Shown here piece after piece: positions 48,130-60,852 of a stretch of 64,000 bases of DNA. The position numbers and the translations under genes were made by a program. The notes below the pieces were generated by a model that ran no database searches, was not told the origin of the DNA, and saw only the letters and a program-made list of their open reading frames with translations. How positions within the stretch are numbered: position 1 is the stretch's first letter; every line of letters begins with the position of its first letter. Source of the DNA: Dicaeum eximium (Eukaryota > Chordata > Aves > Passeriformes > Dicaeidae); NCBI GenBank assembly GCA_013396995.1, contig VWZP01010350.1, positions 306,806 to 370,805 on the forward strand, written 5' to 3'.

Positions 48130-49976
48130 CTGAAAAACAGATTAAACATACATGAGTTTAATTCTGGAAAGGTACACATGATCTTGATTAATTATATAAT
48201 CTTTATAGCATAGGACTTTTTTTGCTGTTGAAAAATATCTATTGGTTACAATGTTTACTTACATTAAAGACTCTTGATTCATCTTCCATTTCTTTGGCTT
48301 TCTTTTTATAACTAAGAAGGAAAGATACTCTTGATCTTTCCCCTTCTGATCTGTCTGTGTCACATAAGAATTTAGTATTTATTTTTCCCACAAAGATGGT
48401 TATGATACTCAATATCAGGCAGACACTGATGCATAGCTTGTAATGAGTAAAGAAACTTTCCTTTTTAATTGTAAAGAGTCCTGGCTCTGTAAGAGATGAG
48501 GCCTCCTGCCATCCTTTCTGTCTAGGAAGGAGATGAGCCCCAGTGTGGACCAATCATTACATACACAAGTACTAATGGCAAAATATTCACCTTCACTACA
48601 TCTTTGCCACAAATATGAAGGAATATTTACAGCATGTAAAAACATTAAAATAGGATTTGAAAGGCTGTGTGCTATTTTGATTTAAAAGGTCCCAAGTTCT
48701 GTCTAAGACAAAGGGGGAGAGGACGACCTCACTGTATGTTGCTGTATTGAGTTATTCTAGTTCTACACTGATATAAATTACATGTATGTAATGGAAACAG
48801 TTAAGAAGGTTAAAGATGGAAGAGTAACCTCCATTCAAAGGATAGCTCTCAAACTAAAGCACTCACATAGTTGAAGTAATTAATATCTAAATGTGGCAGC
48901 AAATATTCTATAGCTACTTCTTTGCTTATTTACTCTTTATGCCTTAGTTCATACGCAAAAATATGTTTTCACTTTGACTGACATCACAGGAGGCTTCCTA
49001 GCTGTTACTTGGATCTCTTACTCTTTAATTTACTGAAGTGGCTCCATACCCAGCTGTACTAACTGGCCATGTAGAAGTTCTTGCACTGTATTTTCAGTCG
49101 GTATCAGAGAATGGGAGACACACAATCTTTTTTTTCTCATTTTTTGAAAATTAAAATAGCACTTTTTGCATAAATAGGCATTTAAATACAGGGCTATTTT
49201 CAGTTAAGAGAATAAAAAGCAAGGGGAAAAGAGTTCAGGGAGCAATGTTTAACCAGGATTCTGAAAGGTCCAAAGTGTCATATAGTCAATATTAACAACA
49301 GCAATCTGAAAGGCCTCAAGTTATTGTCAGAGCTAGGAAAAGAAGACATCTATTTTAATGTTTCTGCTCTTTCAATGGCATCAGGAAAAGACCTCCAGTG
49401 ATAAATATTTCACTTTATACCTTATTTGTAAGTGTGCAAACTGTAAAGAAATCAGCTAAAATTAAGGAAGTGATATCAAGAATCTCATAGGGGCTTCAGC
49501 AAATGGAATTAATAAATTAACTGTAGAAAAACTATAATCTGGAAATAATTTATCAGGAAAATACTTAGTAACTTTCATGCTTACATTCACATCTCTGCTC
49601 CAGTTTTCACAGATGACATACTGTGTAAAGCTGTCACAAGAATTGCTCATACAGGGACACCAATCTGTTTGTTCAAGTTGTATTTTAATTCTATCAAGTT
49701 GTATTTTAATTCCATCTACATAATTCTGATATATCAAGTGAATTCAGATATACATCTTATAGACTAGAAACAGTTGATTGCATAAAGATATAGCCTGAGC
49801 ACCTGAAAAAGCCACCTATCTACTAAATATCAATGCAAATACAAAGCAAGAAGTGCCAGGATGAGGCCAAATACTGCAAATCCTCATTTTGTTTGGCCAA
49901 CAGTTTCAATCCTGAAGTACCACCACTATTCTGTGAGCTGTGGCAACTGATTCAGAGTTTCCCCATTCTTACTCAC
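48130..49976 (-). other. HDAC9: HDAC9 intron 7
   Basis: A 1.85 kb intron with GTGAGT donor and TTTTTCAG acceptor. It contains a 21-base tandem duplication (49673-49714). No gene or transposable element was recognised. Confidence 0.9.
49673..49714. repeat. 21-base tandem duplication
   Basis: TCAAGTTGTATTTTAATTCTA is followed immediately by a second copy with one T-to-C change. A local slippage product in intron 7. Confidence 0.75.
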
Positions 49977-50105
49977 CTGTCACCTCGAAAAGACGCTTCT
50001 TGAATGAAGTGACATTTCCATCCTTCCTCCTGAGTAAAGGACTGCTTCTCCTCTCTGTCACCTTTTGTTTTAATCTTGAACGTACCTTCAAATTGGGCTC
50101 TGAAG
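49977..50105 (-). CDS. HDAC9: HDAC9 exon 7 (NLS and first 14-3-3 site)
   Basis: Internal coding exon of the class IIa deacetylase HDAC9, a nuclear corepressor that binds MEF2. Seen: acceptor TTTGCAG before 50105, donor GTGAGT from 49976, 129 nt. It enters with the last two bases of a split codon and leaves one base of the next. The peptide begins (A)SEPNLKVRSRLKQKV and continues with RRSSPLLRRKDGNVTSFKKR, ending LFEVT. The Ser in ASEPNL corresponds to the family's first 14-3-3 docking serine, phosphorylated by CaMK/PKD-type kinases to drive nuclear export. The RKT that normally precedes it would be in exon 6, outside the window. The arginine/lysine clusters match the nuclear-localisation region of class IIa HDACs. 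From memory, mammals have one extra valine in the NVT segment. The next exon joins in phase. Confidence 0.95.
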
Positions 50106-53067
50106 CTGCAAACGAAGAGAAGAAAATATGTGACTACAAACCCAATTCCTGGCTTATGTCAGACACACTGACCCTGTAGGACCTCATCTGATCCCAGGAG
50201 GGCTTGGAGGCAGAGATTTTACTGCCCAATCTTCTCAGTCATCCTGTTGCTCCTCATACAACTTAATTTTAGATTGGAAGCTAGGAAAGAGTTGAAGAGA
50301 GCTGAAGTGCTTGGGATCCCACTGTTTTTCTCATTCCATTGCAACTTTGAAGTTACCCATTAATTATTGTGACTACTGTAAGTATTAATAATAAATGAGT
50401 GCAAATTTAATTTACATTATTTTTATCTCTCTTGTAGGTGAAAACTTGGAAAACACATCTTGGAACTTGGAACGTTATAACTGGCTTAAGGTTAATTGCA
50501 GAAACAGAGATTAGCTTCCACTGGTGCCTTTTGATTTCTCTGAGAAATATAAATTATGACAAGCCTTGCTGGCAGAACATTCCTTGGTCAGCAATTTTAG
50601 GCCCAGAACTTCAGTGTTTTCTGAGTAACACACCAAACAACTAGATTTATGACAGTGTCCTAAGAACATTTACAGAGAAAAATATATGCTCTTAAAATGA
50701 AGAAGTGGGGTTGATTCCCAGAAAACCTAGGATTATATTTAATGCACCTTGGGCAAGTTCCACCTTTGTTTCCTTAATGGACACAGTCTTTTCATATGAA
50801 GGCCAGCTCTGCTGTGCTTTTTATTTTGTAGTATTTTTAGCATGATAAAATGTTTCATATAATCATTGATTTGTTCTTCAAGTAAATCCTGTATCAAACA
50901 GACGGCTAAGAGCTAGTGAAAGATGATTGTGGAATAGAATTTGTTTATATTTCCCTTTCTGGAACTGAGGATTGGCTAAGCAATATCTCAAAACAGAGAG
51001 AGCTAGAAACTGGGATCAGTTCTCTCTCCTATGCACAGACTTAAACCCAGCCTCAAAGAGGGAGCAAGAGTTAGCAGAAAACCAAAACACATTATATCTT
51101 CACTCAATTCAGGATTACACCATTTGTCACTTTGGGGCAGGAACTCAATCCTACACTGTTACTACTAGTCCCTGCCCGTCGTGTCACACTGCACATCTTT
51201 TTTCCTTCTTTTGTCCCACATGTTCCCTCAGGGCTGGAGAGGCTGGGCATGGTCACTGGAAGGCAAAGGGGCTGCACCTCACTGCAGAGCTGCTGTGACC
51301 AGCAGTACCTGCTGTCACACACTGACCTTTGTCATGTGTGCCACTGCACATGGCAAGGGCTGCCCTTTGTGCCTTAAATACATCTCAGATATAAGATACA
51401 CAGGCTAGAACAACACTGGAAATCTTTAATAATAAACATATTATCTAGAAATTTATTTTTATCACCTACTACCACTGTTAAGATGAATGGTTCTAACAAT
51501 AAAGTACAGACAACTTGTTAATTATCTAAGATACCATTTGCAATGAAATTGAAAATATAAAATATAATAATGGGCTATAATTACAGTACATGCTATCACC
51601 ACAAATCTCACCAGGTATGATGACATTTAAAAGAAAAGGTGCTCACTCCTTTTGCACTTACATATATTTCCATTTCTACTATTCTGTGTTTTTTAAAATC
51701 AGGAGAATATGTCTGTACATGTTCTGTCTGTGCATCCGTGACAGATGAATGTGATACAAATCCTCTGCAACACTCACTGGAGAAATTCTCCACTCCTATG
51801 TAAATGTTTCATGCCTAGTCAGAGCAATTTCCTTTCTATTTTTACCAAATTCCCATCATATTCTGTATCTGAATCCATCATATAAGCACAGAAAACAAAC
51901 TTTAAAGTCAATGTATGAATTTCTGAGCCATCAGAGAAGATGCATGAAAAATAGCAATAATTTTAAAATGGAAACAATCAATTTTAATATTAAATGGCAT
52001 GGAGGATAGTGGTTTTAAAATTATAAAATTAACCTCACAATACAAATCAAAGCCAATGTTTGAAGAGTGTTTGCTTCAAATTCTGGCTTTCCTGAATTTT
52101 CTCCCTGAGACACAGCCAGCTCCTCACATGGTACTTACTAGGACTCAATGGCTAGCAAAAAGAATCCTGGTTTCAGTGGATGAAATATACAAATATAAGC
52201 AATTTGAGGATACTGGTCCAATGAAAAAAATACAGACCCAAACACTGGTTCTTGATCCCCAGCAGGGGCTGAAGCACTGGCTTGGTGTGTGACTGTAGAG
52301 ATCACTGAACCATCTTGCCCCACCAAGGCTGGGGCAGAATTATTGCTCACTGCAAGAGGCATGGATCACAACAGCAACCCCATGTGCTTCAGTGCACTCC
52401 TTCATGAGGGCAGTAATAAGACATCTATAGCTGTCAACTCTCTTCTGACAGTTAAAAAGGCAAAATTAAGTATTTTAAGCTTCAAACATGGAGTGTGGAT
52501 TGCAATTATAAACATATATACATATATATGCACACTGACAGCCTCAAAGCACATACATAAGATCATTTAGAAACTGTTTTAGTCCTTTAAACTCTGAAAT
52601 GTGAATGTAAGCAAAAATGAAAACAAATTTTTCAAACCTTTTTTTTTTTAATGAAATTGTTCCCCTAGTATTTGCAAGATACTTGAGAAGTCTTCGTAGC
52701 AAATGACCCAGAATTATTATAATTAATTTGCCTTATGTTTCAAATTAATATTTGGCTCAATACTTTAACTAGTGGCTCTTAGAAGTGGTTCTACAGAGGG
52801 ATAATGTTCAAAATAACTGTTTTGCATTAGCCACCCTGTAAGTATTTTTACTGCATATTATTTGCTCCTTTGCTCAGCTTAATTAATCCATTGCCATGGC
52901 TGACTATGTTCATCACACAAAGGCATTCCCCATGGGGAAAACTGTCACACGGGGAGTCAATGCCAAATAACTTTTGAGACTAAGGATTTAACCCCCAACT
53001 TGCTGCAGAGTAGCTTTCTCAAGCAAATACAAGCCCCTAAGAAGTAACTTTTTTATTGCTACAGTAA

Positions 53068-53140
53068 TATCACAGAATTATTGAAAAGACCATCAGGGAA
53101 TCTATATGGTGATTCAACCATGAACCAAGACACTGACACA
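53068..53140 (-). mobile_element. Probable CR1 LINE 3' fragment
   Basis: atatcacagaattattgaaa, agaccatcag and gattcaaccatgaaccaag, cactgacac follow the antisense 3' end of CR1 (atcacagaatcattgaggtt, ggaaaagacc, tccaaccatcaaccc, acactgcc) with a small deletion. Sense strand minus, short and old. Confidence 0.5.
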
Positions 53141-53177
53141 GCAAGAAAATTAATGCATGTGGCTAACTTGCTGTATG

Positions 53178-53444
53178 CTAACCATCCCACTGGGGTCCAG
53201 AACTCAAAACTAGACTAATTCTACCCATACAGCAGACATCCTGCACCTCACCTTCCTGTGGAAGAGACCTCTCTAAGTGTTGGAGCTGTGGAATGGGGTG
53301 GGTTTTGCTGGGTTTGATGACTCCAACTACAGTGACTGAATCATCTGACCAAAGAGCCCAAATGCCACAGACAAGAGAAAAACAAGAGCACATGACCAGC
53401 AATGTGGCCATGAGGATGAAGAACACAGCATGGCAAATTTTCAT
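53178..53444 (-). other. 88-codon open frame with hydrophobic N-terminus (unsupported)
   Basis: Starts at an ATG in a good context (GCTGCCATGA). Residues 6-32 are strongly hydrophobic (AVFFILMATLLVMCSCFSLV, then CGIWALW), so a signal-anchor is conceivable. The rest is unremarkable. No family is recognised, there is no in-frame splice partner, and it sits within an HDAC9 intron on the same strand. More likely chance than a gene. Confidence 0.12.
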
Positions 53445-56400
53445 GGCAGCAGTCTGGTTGGTTGGGCTGTGAATCTAAAATCTTACTAAGAAACAGTATA
53501 GAGCTGATATTGGCTTAGTTTGTCTCTGCTAAGCTAACATCTTTGCTCCACAAATCTTTGCACTTCTATTTAGCACTTTGGAACAAGTAATAATCAATTT
53601 AAACTTGGAGAAAGTAAACATACATTATTTGAAAGTGTTTTGTTGCACAGAAAACAAAAAGACACAGCTATTTTCTCTGGAGGCCATCAAAGCCTATGTC
53701 ATTGTTCTCAACGGGAATCACCTGGTACCCATTTGAGTGATCCACTTCAGAGGATTTCAGGAAAGACTAGTCTGAAAATGACATTTTTTATGTAGATGTA
53801 GCATAATTTTGAATAATGAGATGTTGCAGTAATATGGCTTGTTCAGTTTTATTGCTATTACCTGGCTTATTCTCTTTTTAGAGCTGGTAATTATGGACTG
53901 GTGTTACTCTTTAAATTATTCTAAGTGGGAAACAGATACGAAAGACGCAGAAAGGATTCATTTAAACACCAGCAGAAGATATGACAGGCAATCAAGGGAT
54001 TGGTTACCTAACATTTTGCCATGACTTGTAATTGTGTCTACATAAAACTAAGAACTTCGGCTGTAGGTGAAGGGGAAAAACTGTGTCTGAATGAATTTTC
54101 TCATATTTTACAATGGCTTGATAGAGGAAGAAAGAATAAATTAACTGTAGTGTTAAAAATGGGAAATATACAGGCTTTTACGTAGGTACACATTAATTTA
54201 ATCACATGAGCTATCACTGATAGGTGAAAGAAACTAGTCTCTCCTAAGAAACATAATGCTTAAATACAAGTACAAGAGATAGGAAAATGAAGTCATTACA
54301 TCCTATATTCCACTTTGCTTACTTTGCTTAATATCAGCAATTTGCAGATACTAGCATTAAATAATATAGCCTGGGGCCAGATTGCTCCCAAATGAGCTGA
54401 GGTTTTCTTGACAGGGCTTTGCTTCACTGTTTCTTTTTATTAAACATACAGAGATATTTAGGACGAAGGAATGAAAATCCTTTTTATGCATGGGGAGAAG
54501 ACATATACGAAGAGAATGTAAAAGACAATAATGCACTACTTTCTGATGGTTCCTGGAACACAGTAGTACTTTTGTATCAGAAGAGTGTGTGCCAACTTCA
54601 AATCAGCATTTAATGAAGCCAGGCAGGAAATGGGGGATGGGAGAGGGTGCATAGCAAGCAGGTCTTCATCTTGAGGCTAAAGCCCTATATAGGAAGCCTG
54701 AAGAACAGAAAGTGAGCTTTTGTCCAGATTCCAAAAGGCTCTCAAGTGAAAGCATTTCCTTTTCCTTACAAGTGGGCTGGCTTAGAAGACTGGGGCAGTG
54801 GAGGTAAATGACGCTAAATTTGGCTAAAAATATTCCAACACCAGCATGAGCAACAGAGCCAAAACTGACATCCCACTCGAGAAAGATAAATTGTCCACCA
54901 TTGCCCAAGCATCAACTGTTATCACTAAGATTATTTTTAAAACAGCAATCTGAACTTCCCTAACATAATTAGGTCACCAGAAACAATTAAAAACAAATGA
55001 CCTCAAGATCTTCAAACAAATCTTCACAAGTATTCTCTATTTCTTTAGCTATAGTTTTTTTTAAGCTGTGAAGAGTCGTATGTACTGATTTGAATATATT
55101 CTGCCCTGTAAGCCATGCAGGAGTTTGGGGGTTTTTTTTCTGGCTCATATCTAACAAGTATTAGTATTTGAATACATAGTCAAAAAGTCTTTATTCACAC
55201 CACACAGGTTGCTTTTTTTCTATACTATTGTACTAGAGACTCATGTACAGACAAAGATTTTGTGCTGTACAACATACAACCATAACACTCCATGCCTGAG
55301 ATAGCTCAAAGTTCCAGCACAAAATGATGATTCGTGGGTACAGGCCATGAGAACTGCAAAACAAACATTGAGATGGCACTGGTTAGCACAATGGGGGTAT
55401 TGCCAGCACATCACTGGTTTATCCTTTGTCAAGTTTCTTTCTAGCACTCTGGCAATTGAATATTTTCAAGAAGATATTGCATGTGGATAATGAGATAACT
55501 TGGAGATTTCTGTTGTGCTTTATCCTGAAGCAAGAGGAGCAGAACTGGAAAAAAAACCACTGTGAAGAGATCCTCATTTTGTCAGGTCCATTGCACAGTT
55601 CAACAGGTTCCTGGGTGCTGTGGGCTCCCAGTCACCCTGGCAGTATACAAAAATAATAAAGCAGCCTGCCTGCCTATGCTATGCCAGGACCTGGAGACCA
55701 AGGAAGAGGTCAAATCCCACATTAATACTGCAACAAAACCAACCAGAACAGGTGTATCTTAGGCTCCTAAGAAGTTGGTCTGAAAGTTGTGAGCTAAGGA
55801 GAACTTCACAGTTTCCCCTTCAGTTGAGGTAGGCAGAATCAAATGCACAAGACAGCCCTAAGCACCACCAGAAAGGATAAATGAGATAAAGGATAAATCT
55901 GGGCTTCCTCAGCAAAACTATGGATGCAACCAAAGCCTAGCAGAAAGCTAGAGAGGCAGAGAGACACAGGTCAGGGAAAAAAACTGTTTCCAGCTTCCTC
56001 AGCTGCTTGGTGAAGAGTTGTGAATGAGTCCTGAGTGACTTGGTGGTCTCACAGCCTTTATGGCACGTGGTTCTCACAATCATGTAACTATTTTCTGCTC
56101 TGAAGGAAGTTTCTGATTGCTGCTCTGGCTTCCTGTAGGCAGCCACAGAGTGTTTCAGCCACCTCCACATGATTACATAGAGCATAGGCAAGATGAGCTG
56201 TGCCTCTTTGTCTTCATACATGACTGGCTGACATTTGCTGTAGAAGGCCACATCCCAATGGAAGACAATATTGGACAATGTACTCATGGACATTCTCCCC
56301 ACTGGATGATGGACTGGAAAATGACAGTAGTCTGCAATTAGTATAATTCTGTGTGTTCAATGACTTCTCAATTCTGATGATTTAAAATGCCACTTCTGAA

Positions 56401-59109
56401 AGAGTTTTAAATTAGATTAATGAGAGTGAAAGCTATTTACACACGCCCTCTAAAGCTCTTCCAAGAACAACATGGACCTCACTGCTGGGTGGTCCCAACA
56501 ACGCAGGAGAACCAGATACAGCAGTACAGGATGGAGATGCTTTGTTTTTCTGGCTTGCATCACCTAATGTGTTTTCAGGATATACTGAAACTGTTTCCTG
56601 TACAACCATTCACTTTATGGGGAGTGCCGGTCATATGTGAAATCCTTTAGTCCTTTGCTTTATTTTACTTCTGTAAAAGGTAGAATGCTTTATTTTTTCA
56701 GACTAAGGTAAATATCCATTCCCTAAATAAAAAAACAGGTTTAGTGAAACACATGGTAAAAGAGCTAATTGGATTAGAGGGGATCTTGAAGCCCTTCTGC
56801 TCTCTTCAGGCTAAGGAAACCAATTTAACAAGATTAGCAAATTTTCATTAATTTTCTAAAGCAGGTTCAAAAATTAAAAAGTCCCTGAAGCTACATTAAA
56901 TATCCAACTTTTTTTCTTTTTTATTCACAGCAGTCTGTGTGAAACATAAAATATTTGTTTCATTACTAATGCAAACAAGTGTTATCTTTCTAGGCACAAT
57001 TTATTGAGTTAGATGTAGAAATTACTTATTGTACTGCTTTGATTTAGCCAGAATTGGAGACCTTGAATATCAGACCAGTATGATGTATTTCTTTCTGATA
57101 TATGTTCTTCATGTAACCTATGAGGGAAAAGAACAGGTCTCTCGATAGAATTTTTAGTGAATTCTGTTTTTTAGCAAAGAAACAGCATCTCCTTGCATTT
57201 GTACCACAGGATTATACCAGTTTCAAGGAGGCCATGGATTTACTCGGCTTTATGAATCCGGTCTGCTGAAACCATGACATTTCCCTACTATGTCAGGTCC
57301 ATCTTAATCTTCTTACAGGTAAAATAGTATCCTTTTCCAATAACAAGTAGGAGATTAAAAAGCAAATATTACTATACTTGAACCACAGAATTAAGGAATA
57401 AAGATAGTTTAAAATTAATTTTCATCTTCCTCGCACGCCATCAAATTTTGTAAGTTTATTACACCTTTATAGCACCTTCTGGAGCCAACTCGCATCTGAG
57501 TTCTCAGGAGATGTAGAGGAGAAAAGAAGATGAAGAAGGAGCTTGAATAGAAGGTATCCCTCATTTGAATGGTAACAATTCAATAAATAAATAAAGATGT
57601 GCATGACTGGCAGTCCTTCTGGTTAGGTCTCCACTGGTAATTCTTACCCTTTCTTCTGACCATCTACACAAATCAGTTCTAACTGGGAAGAAGTAATGGG
57701 AATACAATATCCTACTTTCTGCAAATATAGGAAATCCCACTCTTCAGTGTAAATCCTCCTCCCAAATCCACTGAATCCCAAGAAAAAATATTTTGTTCAG
57801 TGAAGAACTGTCACAGATAATCCCCTAGCCCCCAAAGTCAAGGCTTTTGCCATGGTCACCATTTGACCCCTAGATACATGATCTATTTTTTATAGAATAA
57901 CTATGTTCACGATTATGTTGTTTCCCAACTCCCATAAAAGAAGGAACTACTTCATAGGGTGTTTAAATCCCACAGATTTTAATCTAGGAAAATATCCAGC
58001 AGTGATAACTCCCTGACGTCGAGCAGAAAATACAGTCCAATATTTCATCAACCTTCAGAACTTCAGGATGAAACACCATCACCTTCTCCCCCAGTTTAAC
58101 AGGGTATCAGCCATCAGTTTAGCCATCACTAAACGTCAGCTGGGTAGGTCTAGACTGCTGAATTGTACTCTGGAGCTGCCCAAAGGCAACAGGATGCCAA
58201 GAAAACAAAAGCAACCAAAACGCAGAATATCTTGCTCTCCTAGCAGATGAGAACTATTGGCCAAGTTCATCTCAAAAGTAGGGAGGCAATTCAGCCCTGC
58301 TGAAGAAAAATGAAGATAAAATTTGCTCCAAAGTTGTTTGGACAATCAGGACGCATTTATCTTCTTGAACTTCTGTAGGCAAGGCCAGCTTTGTGAAAGT
58401 ATCTCTTCACGTTAAGCAAAATGAGAAGAAAAATCCCATATTTGAAGTCTTAGTTGGATATCCATACTACACCTTCACAACCATACTGAATTAAAATAAA
58501 TTTACTTTTAGATAGATTCTTTATGCTCTGGGACATAATTCCAGTCCTCTACAACTTAATTAGCTAAATATACAACGTAACCTTCCATCTGGTAGAGCAA
58601 TTTAACAAGAATAATTGTCCACCACCATAACTCAACGAGACACTGAGGAAAACCATTGAAATGCTATTTCCTTTCCTTTGGAAGAGAATTATGTACAATT
58701 TCAGCATGCTTTGCATTTCTAACAGCTAAAGCCAACAGGGAGGTATCACTCTCATTTATATTACTTTCCCATGAGAAAATCAAAAGCAAAGTACAAAGCT
58801 TATGCCTTTGCTCATGAATGGCTCTGTAATACTCACTTGGCTTTAGCCACAACATGTTATTTGGCAGCTAAACCCCTTAATTAAAGTTGTGGGTTTGAAT
58901 AGATTTTTCAGTGAAACTATGTTTTGCAGGATTTTGGAGAAGTGCAGTCTTTACTAACCGATACATTCTATTTTGGATGATCCCATACCACGTGATTTCC
59001 ACTTTTCACTTCTCTGTTTCTCTCTTTTTGCCATCTTTTAGATGTTCTTGTTTACTTTTATAAAAGTTTTCAACTGTCCCTGCTCTAGATACAGTGAAAG
59101 AAAAATCCT

Positions 59110-59165
59110 AGTCCTACTGAAATCAAACAGGACAGTTTCTACTGACTTCAAAGAGTCTCAAATTT
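59110..59165. repeat. Possible ancient amniote repeat scrap
   Basis: tcctactgaaatcaaacagg, acagtttctactgacttcaa resembles the same old repeat type as at 45250 (cccattgaaatcaatgggac; actgacttcaatggg). Confidence 0.3.
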
Positions 59166-60835
59166 TATATGCAGTATTTTGTAACTTATTTATCCAGAGG
59201 GAATAAGCTTTGAAATACCCACTAAAAAGACTCAACTTCATTTTCAATGGACATTATGCTCTTAAAATGCTTTAGATTTTAGGAGTGCTCCCTGTTGCTT
59301 ATTGAAGCAGTTTCTTTAGGTTCAAAAGTCAAAAAGGTGTCTAGTATCTGATGACTTGCTTTTTGCAAGCTTTTGCTTGAAGATAAAGACATTGAACCCG
59401 AAAACTGAGTAAATTTTTTATCCACTCCCAAGAAACTTGCTTTCTGCAATTAAAAGTAAATGGTAAATTAAATACATCAGAGAAACAACCTTTCACTGAC
59501 GGGAAGATTGTGATGGTCTTCATGAGAATCATTCTGGTGATGACTCCTGTTGAACCCTGGCGCAGGCCCTGGCAGCTTTCACAGTACCAAAGCATACCCA
59601 CACAAGTTCTTTCCTCTTTGACAGTGTAATTAAGGCTACTCTAGCACCTGTTTTATTTAGTTTTAAGATATCTCAAATAAATTCCCCTCTAACTTGAGCT
59701 CAATCAGAATGACAGGACGTCCCTCCTCAGCCCCAGCTTGGGAGCTGCAGTGCTCTGATGGGCTGGAGACAACAGCAGCCCCTCACAGTAGCTACAACCA
59801 CATCACATTTCCTTGGAGCTGCTGGTCCCAGGGCCTGGACACTGTTTTGGTCTGTTCACTACATGATTCCCAAAGCTTTGCCTCCAATGCGCTCTGCAAT
59901 TGCAAGTGAAAGCTTTTTCTCTTTCTAAAACTTCCTCCTACTAATTGCATGCTCTGAAGTTATTGATACTGAATTTGGGAAGGCTAAAACCAGTTGGTGA
60001 TTAATGGGAAGAGGCGTCAAGATTAGGCTACCTTTCCTGCTTCTCACTGTGATAACTACTGATTTCTTCCAGGCACATTACCTAGTCCAAATTTGTCAAG
60101 ATGGTTCACCAACTCAGGAAAACAAGGACTCTGGAGAGGCAGGAATGCTTAGCATCCCTGGAAAATGGGATAAAATTAGGAGAATCATATGTTTGCCTCA
60201 TTTCCCTGCTTCAATAAACAAAGTGCCTCTCCTATTTTTTGTTCTCGCTCATAAATTCAGAGAAAAATAGCACTTCTCTCCACTGAGCTGGACTTCTTCA
60301 TTTTGGCAGACATGGTAATTGAGGGTTTGGGATACTCTAAGCCTTATTTTATTTAAATTAAAACCAAAAGAAATCCAGCTTTTTCATATACTGTTATTAC
60401 ATCACAAAAGAGTGTTTTCCTAGAAAATGCAAACAGAAATAAAATTTGGTGGCACAAAAGGGGAAAGGAGAAAAACTTTCACACACGAAATGTTTTTCTT
60501 CTGATTTTCAACTGCCCCAGTAAATTACTGAGTCACTAAGTGCACAAAGAACTGTAAGGAAATATTCTAATTAATTTCTTTTCTTAAAAAATTACATCTG
60601 TTGAGTTCTCATTCAGGACTCTTTAATTCTCATTTACACAAGAGCTACACTGTTATTCTACTGCCTAATCAGGTTAACTTAATATGGTTTTTACAGAGTG
60701 ATCTTCATGACTGTGCAGGACAGCCTTCTTCCTTTCTTTCATCACAATATTAAACAATCCTTCATCTCCTCTTTTTTCTGTATGAAATTACACAACTTCT
60801 CCCATCCAAGGAAGAACCTTATACTATTTGTTATT

Positions 60836-60852
60836 AAAAAAAAAAAAAAAAA
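60836..60852. repeat. A17 homopolymer
   Basis: Seventeen A after TTGTTATT. No AATAAA lies immediately upstream on the plus strand. Simple repeat. Confidence 0.7.

Noticed and set aside
55937..56302. 121-codon minus-strand frame in intron 6
   Set aside because: No domain, no adjoining splice signals, no recognised similarity.
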